Shown here piece after piece: positions 57,429 to 64,000 of a stretch of DNA of 64,000 nt. Numbering within the stretch: position 1 is the stretch's first letter; every line of letters starts with the position of its first letter. Source of the stretch: Ananas comosus (Eukaryota > Streptophyta > Magnoliopsida > Poales > Bromeliaceae); assembly GCF_001540865.1 (NCBI RefSeq), contig NC_033622.1, forward strand, positions 7,425,147 through 7,489,146. Reading direction: 5' to 3'. The notes under the pieces were generated by a model. That model saw nothing but the letters and a program-made list of their open reading frames with translations. It did not search any database and was not told where the DNA came from. A program made the translations under genes and the position numbers.

Positions 57429-58172
57429 TCACATCACAAGTTCTCCCCTTTTGTCATCACAAAAACAAGCATAAAGGAGACTAGCAAAAAGTGATAAAAG
57501 CATAAAATAGAGCATAGAGATAGCATAAAGGAAAGCATATTGGAGTAGAATAGATCTAGTCATCCTCTTCATTCTCTTCATCATCGTCCTCATGACCCGT
57601 GGGCGAACCGGTGGAGGCATAGTGGAGGAAGATGGTCGATCAACGTGGGGTCCATACGCGACATAAAAGGCACTAGAAGGTCCAAAGAGAGAGTCCATAT
57701 ATATCTTTATGCCGGAAACATCCGTTTGTAAAGTATGTATATGTTCTTCTATCCTATCAAGTCGATGAAAAACTTGGTTTTGAAAATCCATAGGAGGAGG
57801 AACATCCATAGGCGGAGGCACAACGGGTGGCGCCTCAACCAGTGGAGAGGGCGCTCGTGGTGGCGGCTCATGAGGCATAGGATCATTCGCGGGGTCGGCA
57901 TTGTCATCACTATCTTCGCTAGGTTGATCAATCACATGTTTTCTTACCCAAATGCCATGACGATTTTTCTTGAAGCCAAGGATAGAGAAGGTAGCCGTAG
58001 TGATAGCGGAGGGGTACTTCATCGGCCTTAGGTCATAAAGATCAAAAGCCATGGACTCGAGGACGGCGGTGAGCAAAGAGCCATAAAAAAGTAAGCGCGA
58101 GGGATGAGAAGCAGTGGCGGCCATGTGGCGTATGATGATATACCTTCCATCCCAGTGTCCATAAAAATTCAT
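57429..58172 (-). pseudogene. Extra ORF of the nested element, putative plant transposon protein
   Basis: A 247-residue frame on the minus strand. The N-terminal part (ASHPSRLLFYGSLLTAVLES, then FSILGFKKNRHGIWVRK) resembles the putative plant transposon protein domain found after pol in some plant retrotransposons. Next come an acidic stretch (SEDSDDNADP), a Pro-rich linker and a predicted helical part (HRLDRIEEHIHTLQTDVSG). The last 50 residues are hydrophobic. The start near 58172 is where similarity ends, so the 5' part is lost. It lies upstream of the polypurine tract on the same strand, as expected. Its function is unknown. Confidence 0.55.
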
Positions 58173-58696
58173 TCAAATTATTTATAGTATAAATAAATAA
58201 AAAAATTGATATGAGAAGTAAGAAATTGATAATTCTTTGAAAGTAAAAGAAAAAAAAAGAAGAAGAAGATATAACAGGCTATTTTAGTGTGTACTATAGT
58301 AGTATTGCTCAATTGAAAATTTGAAGGGTAAAGGTTGGCCACCTAATTAATTAACCCTACAAAATTATTATATATATACTAGTGAAGGCCCGCGCTACGC
58401 TGCGGGAAATTTATATAAAAATTTAAAATTTAAATTTTAAATTTAATTTTTATTTTTTTGTACATGATCCGCAATTATACAAATAAAAAAAATTTAGAAC
58501 AGGGGAGGAAAAGGGGGAAAAAGGGTAAAGAAAAAGATAATATCAAAAAAAAAGAAGAAAAGAGGGGGGAAAAGAAATATTTTAAAAAAATAAATAGTAA
58601 ATTATATAATAAATTATTATATAATAATATATATATATAAATAAAAAACTATATATAATAAATAAATATATATTTATAAATAAAATTATATATATA
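58173..58696. other. AT-rich DNA; contains a GC-rich palindrome
   Basis: Between runs of A and T lies GCCCGCGCTACGCTGCGGG (about 58389-58407), an imperfect palindrome. It resembles terminal words (GCCCGTGCGTTGCACGGG type) spread through other plant genomes. No gene. Confidence 0.4.
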
Positions 58697-58721
58697 NNNN
58701 NNNNNNNNNNNNNNNNNNNNN
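58697..58721. other. Assembly gap of 25 N in a TA microsatellite
   Basis: A run of Ns is flanked by TA repeats on both sides, so the gap length is unknown. Confidence 0.95.
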
Positions 58722-58746
58722 TATATATATATATATATATATATAT

Positions 58747-59062
58747 GCTAAGGCTACTATATTCTTATGAGTATAGATCCCTTTTATACTTATAAATTTT
58801 TCGCCATTGGATGTGCAATTAGGATAATAGTGATCCCCTAGGATTGAGTGGGTGGTTGGTTGAATAGTATGATTTACGGATGGAAATGGTCAAAAGTATG
58901 ATTTACGGATGGAAATGATCCCCTAGGATTGAGTGGGTGGTTGGTTGAATAGTATGATTTACGGATGGAAATAGTCAAAAGTATAGATCTAACGATAAAA
59001 AACTTATGAGTATAAAAAGGGTCTATACTAATATCTATTAGAGTATAGTAGCCGAACTCTCT
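58747..59062. mobile_element. Foldback MITE in a TA tract with an internal 85-bp duplication
   Basis: The ends GGCTACTATATTCTTATGAG and (reversed right end) GGCTACTATACTCTAATAG are inverted repeats of about 35 bases. TA repeats flank both sides. Inside, a block starting GATCCCCTAGGATTGAGTGG at 58832 recurs at 58917, and each block holds two copies of a 29-bp unit (GTATGATTTACGGATGGAAA). Confidence 0.75.
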
Positions 59063-59369
59063 CTATATATAATTATATATAATATATATTTTAATTATAT
59101 AAATTAATGTTATGTATTTTAATTATATGTATATAGAATTTAGATTATTGGGCCCATAAAATCAAACCAGCAAAATCCTACTTTAATTGCTCTTTCTTTC
59201 TCTTTTTCACTCGCTCATAGAGTTGTTTTTCCTAATTTTTTTAACATTATAATATTGCATTTCATGCATTCATTTTGTATATTGAGCTATTAGACATTTT
59301 TTGTATCGAATTTTAGATAATATTTTATAAAAATTAAACTATAGATTGCACGATGTTAAGAATTTCAAG

Positions 59370-59536
59370 CAGCTCGTTTAGGGCTCGAGCTAGCTCGACT
59401 CGAAATTAGACTCACTCGAGCTTAGCTCGAATTAATTTCAAGCCGAGCTTGAGCCTAAATTTAAGCTCGAAATTAATTTCAAACCAAGCTTGAGCTGAGG
59501 TAAGCTCGCTCGAGCTTGGCTCGTTTCCACCCCTAG
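59370..59536. mobile_element. hAT-type MITE fragment (GAGCTCG-rich family)
   Basis: The right end CCACCCCTAG matches the terminal repeat of the MITE at 35913. The inside is rich in GCTCGAGC and AATTAATTTCAAGCC. The left end is not recognisable. Confidence 0.5.
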
Positions 59537-59557
59537 CTAAATCTAACTAAGAATGAA

Positions 59558-59592
<35 letters not shown>

Positions 59593-59596
<4 letters not shown>

Positions 59597-60131
59597 GGCT
59601 ACTATGCTTCTGAAAGTACGGAGCCTTCCGTGCTTCCAGATCGTTTTTCATATATATTGCGACTTTCAAATCGTCGATCGACTCTATTAAACTTAATCTA
59701 CAGTATTTGAAGTACCTAGAAAATAAATTATACGATTTTTCGATATTATTTGCCTAGTGAACGAAGGGGCTCAAAATCAACGGCTGAAAATAAAAATCTT
59801 ACAAAACGTGATAATATGACATTAAAATTTTATATCAAAGATATTGATCTTGTTTTAGTATAAAGAATTTTCTATCAAAATTTCACGTGATTTGGATATT
59901 TCTATACCGTTAAACTTGCAAACGGCTCACTACGGCCATTAAAATTATTGATTTTGAACCCCTTCGATCACTAGGCAAATGATATCGAAAAATCATAAAA
60001 TTTATTTTCTAGGTACTTCAAATACTCTAGATCAAATTTAACGAAGTCGATCGACGATTCGAAAGTCGCAACATCAAAAATGACCTGGAAGCTCGAAAGG
60101 CTCCGTGCTTCCAAAAATTTAGTAGCCTCAC

Positions 60132-60134
<3 letters not shown>
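59593..60134. mobile_element. Foldback MITE with arms of about 250 bp, in a TA microsatellite
   Basis: Left and right halves are inverted copies: GTGAGGCTACTATGCTTC / reversed CGAGTGAGGCTACTAAAT, then CGACTTTCAAATCGTCGATC, AAGTACCTAGAAAATAAATT and TTTGCCTAGTGAACGAAGGG on both arms. TA repeats lie on both sides. The core is shared with the elements at 18812 and 63475. No coding. Confidence 0.85.
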
Positions 60135-60164
<30 letters not shown>

Positions 60165-60166
<2 letters not shown>

Positions 60167-61271
60167 GGCAATTTCATAGATGCCCCTTCTAAACTTTAAA
60201 ATATCATATATACCCTTCTAAAATTTAAAATATCATATATACCCCTGTAAACATCAAAAATTAACATCAATACCCCTACTGTTAGTTATTCTAACTTTAC
60301 CATAGTTATTAAATGGTTAAAGATGGGTTAACTTTTAATATGACTAGTTTACCCTCAACTCCTATAAGTAAAAATGCATGGAGATCCCTCAGCTATATGT
60401 CATTTTAAAACAACTCCCTCAACTTTTATATTTTAGTTGACATCCCATTAATTTTTAATTTTTTAAAAAATTGACTAATTTTAGTGCACGGAAAATGAGA
60501 TTTTGTCCATTTTTTTTATGATTTAACAAAATCTAGTGGCTCTATTTATATTTTAGCAAATAAATAACTATGTATAAAAATTTAAATAAAAATAAAAGTT
60601 GAGGATTTTTTTTTATCTTTGTTTAATCTTGGAAACTTGCAAAATTTTTTAACCAAAATTATTCACGATAATTTTATCTATATTAAATGCATTAAAAAAC
60701 TGAAATATTATATATTTTAGCTTTTGAACAAAACTCTCTCTTTTTTTTCAATCGACGAAAAAATGCATGCATATAGTTATATAAGAACCCAATTTTGAAT
60801 GGGTGATCTTAATTGATGCTGAGCAGGGATAGTTTCAGTTATAGAAGCAAAAAAAAAAGTCTCATTATATTCAAATTCAGTTATTGTTTTAGTCTATATC
60901 CAAACTAAACTTGAGCCGAAATCCGAAACCAAAAACAAAACCAAAATTATATAAAAACATATTATATATAAAATATATTTTTTATATATTTTTAATAATT
61001 AATGTATATATTAATAATTTAGTTTTATATTTAGTATATTAAATTAGTTAAATTTATATTTATTAAAATTGTCTTAAAATACCTATTAGTAATTTTACTA
61101 TTGATAAGAGATAAAGGGTAAAAATGGCATTTTGAAAATTTAATCCCATTTCTAACGGACTTTAACTAGTGGAGGGTATGTATGAAAATTTTTTATATAT
61201 TGGAGGGTATTCATGATATTATCAATTTTAGAAGGGTATTGATGAAATTAAAAGTCCCCAGAAGGGCATCT
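60165..61271. mobile_element. Mutator-like MITE with long terminal inverted repeats
   Basis: The left end GGGGCAATTTCATAGATGCC, followed by repeated CATATATACCC words, pairs with the right end (GGGTATTGATGAAATTAA, AGAAGGGCATCT). The arms are about 100 bases. The middle is AT-rich with a second nested TIR-like segment starting near CTCAACTCCTATAAGT. The right end abuts the N at 61272, so a target duplication cannot be tested. Confidence 0.55.
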
Positions 61272-62615
61272 NATTTAATCTCCTTCCATCACATTCAAAA
61301 AGTTTAATTATTTTTAATGCCAAATAATTGTTGTCACGTCCTGATCGTCAACATTTCTATAACATTTCTATAACATTTCTATTAAAAATTAAACAAAGTT
61401 CTTGATTATATGACCTATTTGACACAAGACTAAAAGTGCATGGCAGCCATTATTTAAATTCTTTATATAGAAATATATTTAAGACACATAATTAAATACA
61501 GGAAGTTTTTTATAATTAAACCCCCTTCCCAAATATAAGCACTTATGAAAATGCTATTTGTACATCCAAAAAAAATAAATAAATTTTACACTTTTTTTTA
61601 TCCTAGAATTTAAAAAATCTTTGAATTTTTGTTTAAAAAAATTTTGACCGGACAAACACCTAATATGGACCCATATTAAATCCTTACCGGGTCAAAATTT
61701 TTGGGTATATAAATAGCATTGCTCAAAGGCTTAATTACATTTTATTACAATGTACTCAAGTATCTCTTTTTATTCATCGTGCTATACTATTTATTTCTGA
61801 AAGACGCTATTAAACTATTGTACGCTTGTCCTCAATACATTATACTTAAAGTTTACTTTCTATTTGCTATTCTGTGTTGTTTTTTTTTTTTTCAAATACA
61901 ACACTATACTTTTATTTTCTCACAAATCTCTATATTATTGTAAATATATATTTAATACTTTTTATGGAATATGATAATAGTGTAGAAAGTTAAAAATAAA
62001 AAAATAAAACTCCAATATATAGAGTAAGGCCACATAGCTAAGAATGTATTTATTTGTCCGTAACTAATTTTTAGGTTGTAAGTCGGCTTAAAGTTCAAAT
62101 AAAAATTATCAAAAACTTTTACATAGCACATAAAAGAGCAAAAAAAAAAAAAAAAAAAGAGACTCAACATTTTTATTGTTATTTTATTCTTTCTATTTTA
62201 TTTTTTTTGTTGACAATAAAGTGTGACTAGATGATTGATTGTGGAATACTATAAGAGAAAAAAAAAGTCAAGAATGCATCAGTTATATAGTTGATGCAGC
62301 ATCTTTAACCAATGAGATTTTTTTTTTAATTTATTCATTCCATTATATTAATTAAAACATTATTTTTATTATACTAATTTTTTTTAAAAAATATATATAA
62401 TTGATTAGCTATTGATAATATGGCGTAAGTGTTGCATAGTAAGAAACTTTCTTTCCTTCTGATCACCAGAGAGAAAAAATTCTAGAATGCAATGGGTATG
62501 TATATATTGGCAACGTAGCGTCATGATATATGTCCCCTCATGATTATAAAAAAATATTTTTACTGTACTTTCGTTTGAAAAGAAAAAATATAATTAACTT
62601 ATTATTAATGACGTG
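61272..62615. other. AT-rich region without a gene; single N at 61272
   Basis: No coding, RNA gene or clear transposon. A TATATAAATAGC near 61707 looks TATA-box-like, but no credible ORF follows. Confidence 0.5.
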
Positions 62616-62619
62616 GTGC

Positions 62620-62860
62620 AAGTGACGGTGCAGAATCCCTCCACCTCCACGAGAGGAGGGAATCCGGGAGCCACGTAATGCGAGGACGAGGGCACGTGCC
62701 GCCACGCGTCGGAGATCTGATGGTTGGGAGAGGCGGCAAGGATGGATGAGGAGGAGGCGTGATCCAGGCGGATGGTTACATATGGAATGGGCCCACGTGT
62801 CCCCTCATCTCACCTCTGCTTCCCCTCCACCATGCATACACGAGCTTATATTATACGCCC
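62620..62860. promoter_or_regulatory. G-box-rich low-copy island, promoter-like
   Basis: GC-rich segment in AT-rich DNA with GACGTGG, GCCACGTAAT, GGCACGTGCC, CCACGCGTCGG and GGCCCACGTGTCC, plus the CT-rich stretch CTCACCTCTGCTTCCCC. These are ACGT-core elements bound by bZIP factors in plant promoters. No coding sequence of a host gene follows on either strand within the window, so the target is unknown. Confidence 0.4.
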
Positions 62861-62999
62861 ATTTTGCCTTTTTTTAGACTGCAAAACAAATCAATATTCA
62901 ATAATAATACACCTACTACCTGCACATATACTATTTCAAGCAAAGCGCGCACGCCAATCATTATCCTCTCAATTTCTCCCTCTACAAATTGGCTAAATC

Positions 63000-63182
63000 T
63001 AGGGCTGGCAAAGGAGCGAGCGGGCTCGTGTCCTACTCGCGTTCGGCTCGATATTCGGCTCGCTCGAGCTCGGCTCAAATTAATTTCAAGTCGAGCTTGA
63101 GCCTAAATTTAGGCTCGAAATTAATTTCAAGCCAAGTTTGAGTATTACCGGGCTCGCTCGAATTAGGCTCGAAAAGCTCGAA
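63000..63182. mobile_element. hAT-type MITE fragment (GAGCTCG-rich family)
   Basis: It starts TAGGGCTGGCAAA, like TAGGGGTGGCAA at 35913. It has CGGCTCGATATTCGGCTCG and AATTAATTTCAAGTCGAGC words shared with 59370-59536. The right end runs into the TA tract and is not defined. Confidence 0.55.
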
Positions 63183-63197
63183 ATATATATATATATA

Positions 63198-63455
63198 GCA
63201 GGACTACTGTGCTATTAGGAGCACAACAGTTCTTGTACTCCTAACTTTCTAATCACCCATCAAGTCTGATGGATGGTTAGAATGAGAGAGAAATGAGATA
63301 TTGGAGAGAAATTTAAGGAGAAGAGAAATTGAGACACCTAATTTATCTTCAATATCTCATCCCTTTCTCATTCTAACCACCCATCAAACTTGATGAGTGG
63401 TTAAAAAGTTAGGAGCACAAGGGCTGTTGTGCTCCTAATAGCACAGTAGCCCTAC
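63198..63455. mobile_element. Foldback MITE in a TA microsatellite
   Basis: The left arm (GGACTACTGTGCTATTAGGA, CACCCATCAAGTCTGATGG, ATTCTAACC-type) and the right arm are inverted copies of about 110 bases. TA repeats flank both sides (63184-63197 and 63456-63474). No coding. Confidence 0.85.
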
Positions 63456-63474
63456 TATATATATATATATATAT

Positions 63475-64000
63475 AGTTTTGCTAGAATACTATCGGTAGT
63501 AAACAGCTCGATTTACTACCGATTTGTTTTTAATGATAGAGCTTCAAAATTGATGATTGACACCGTTAAACATGATCTAAACTATTTAAACTATCTGGAA
63601 ATCAAATTTCACACATTTTTGATATTGTTCTTTAGTCCATCAGGTGAACAGAAAAATAAATGGCTGAAGATGAAAATCCTTTCAAAAGTGATGATATAAT
63701 TTTTGTATTTAAGATTTAGAGTCTAGATCTTGTATTAAATAGTTTAAAAAATTTTTTAACAAAAATTTAGTTGATTTGAACTCTTCTATACCGTTAAACA
63801 AACAAACGCACCATATCGGCCATTAAAATAATAGCTTTTGTGACCCTTTGATCATTCAGTTAGTGATGCAAAAAAATCATAAAATTTGATTTCTAGATAA
63901 TTTAAATAGTCTAGATCATGTTCAACGGTGCCGATCATCGATTTGGAAGCTCTATCATCAAAAACAAATCGGTAGTAAACCGAGCAGTTTACAACCATAT
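63475..64000. mobile_element. Foldback MITE in a TA microsatellite, right end at the window edge
   Basis: The left arm GGTAGTAAACAGCTCG, ACTACCGATTTGTTTTTAAT and GATAGAGCTTC is repeated inverted at 63945-63995. The core words TATACCGTTAAACAAAC and CGGCCATTAAAATAAT match the MITEs at 18812 and 59593. Confidence 0.8.

Noticed and set aside
58389..58407. The GC-rich palindrome as a rho-independent terminator
   Set aside because: The DNA is eukaryotic nuclear, and the palindrome more likely marks the end of a plant repeat family.

Overview
The window is nuclear DNA of a flowering plant, most likely a monocot. The evidence is chromodomain-type Ty3/Gypsy and Ty1/Copia retrotransposons, large solo LTRs, a CACTA transposase remnant, many foldback MITEs in TA microsatellites, a plant SINE and plant-type 5S rRNA sequence. 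Broken papain-family (C1A) protease copies near the left end would fit pineapple, where such genes are amplified, but the species is not proved here. I found no intact host protein-coding gene. Nearly every long reading frame belongs to a transposon or is a chance frame inside an LTR.

Left part (1-9357): the 3' part of an LTR (1-2593), a tandem array of broken C1A protease fragments on the minus strand (2600-4236), a second LTR (4238-6872), a minus-oriented LTR fragment (6873-7975), a duplicated 99-bp exon-like unit (8312-8632) and AT-rich DNA. Next comes a degraded Ty3/Gypsy chromovirus on the plus strand (9358-18811). It has gag, protease, RT, RNase H, integrase and a chromodomain, with about ten stops and one frameshift. 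Its left LTR looks like an assembly chimera. A truncated hairpin MITE, a TA tract and a Copia-like LTR follow.

Middle (20840-34290): a CACTA (En/Spm) transposase pseudogene and, far downstream, a CACTA right end at 27600. Between them lie a 2.7-kb solo LTR with perfect 5-bp target duplications and an inverted pair of 5S rDNA units. The rest is gene-poor and AT-rich, with MITEs and one SINE.

Right part (34292-58180): a nest of transposons. An old LTR retrotransposon (34292 to about 48810) carries a hAT MITE (TSD GCCATGAG), a solo LTR (TSD CCGAG) and a minus-strand Gypsy chromovirus (TSD ACGAA). Beyond it are a decayed Copia element (48812-53460) and the 3' part of another element (53465-58172) that is itself split by a solo LTR (TSD AATAT). 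The last 6 kb holds four foldback elements in TA microsatellites, a Mutator-like MITE, hAT fragments and a G-box-rich low-copy island.

The most interesting signals are shared small modules inside otherwise different LTRs. One is a hairpin with changing stem sequence followed by a splice-acceptor-like CAG. Another is a hairpin with a constant ATAAAG loop and compensatory stem changes. A third is clusters of 12-bp ACCGGT-centred palindromes. Isolated single N bases sit at repeat junctions and mark assembly joins, which explains several apparent structural oddities.
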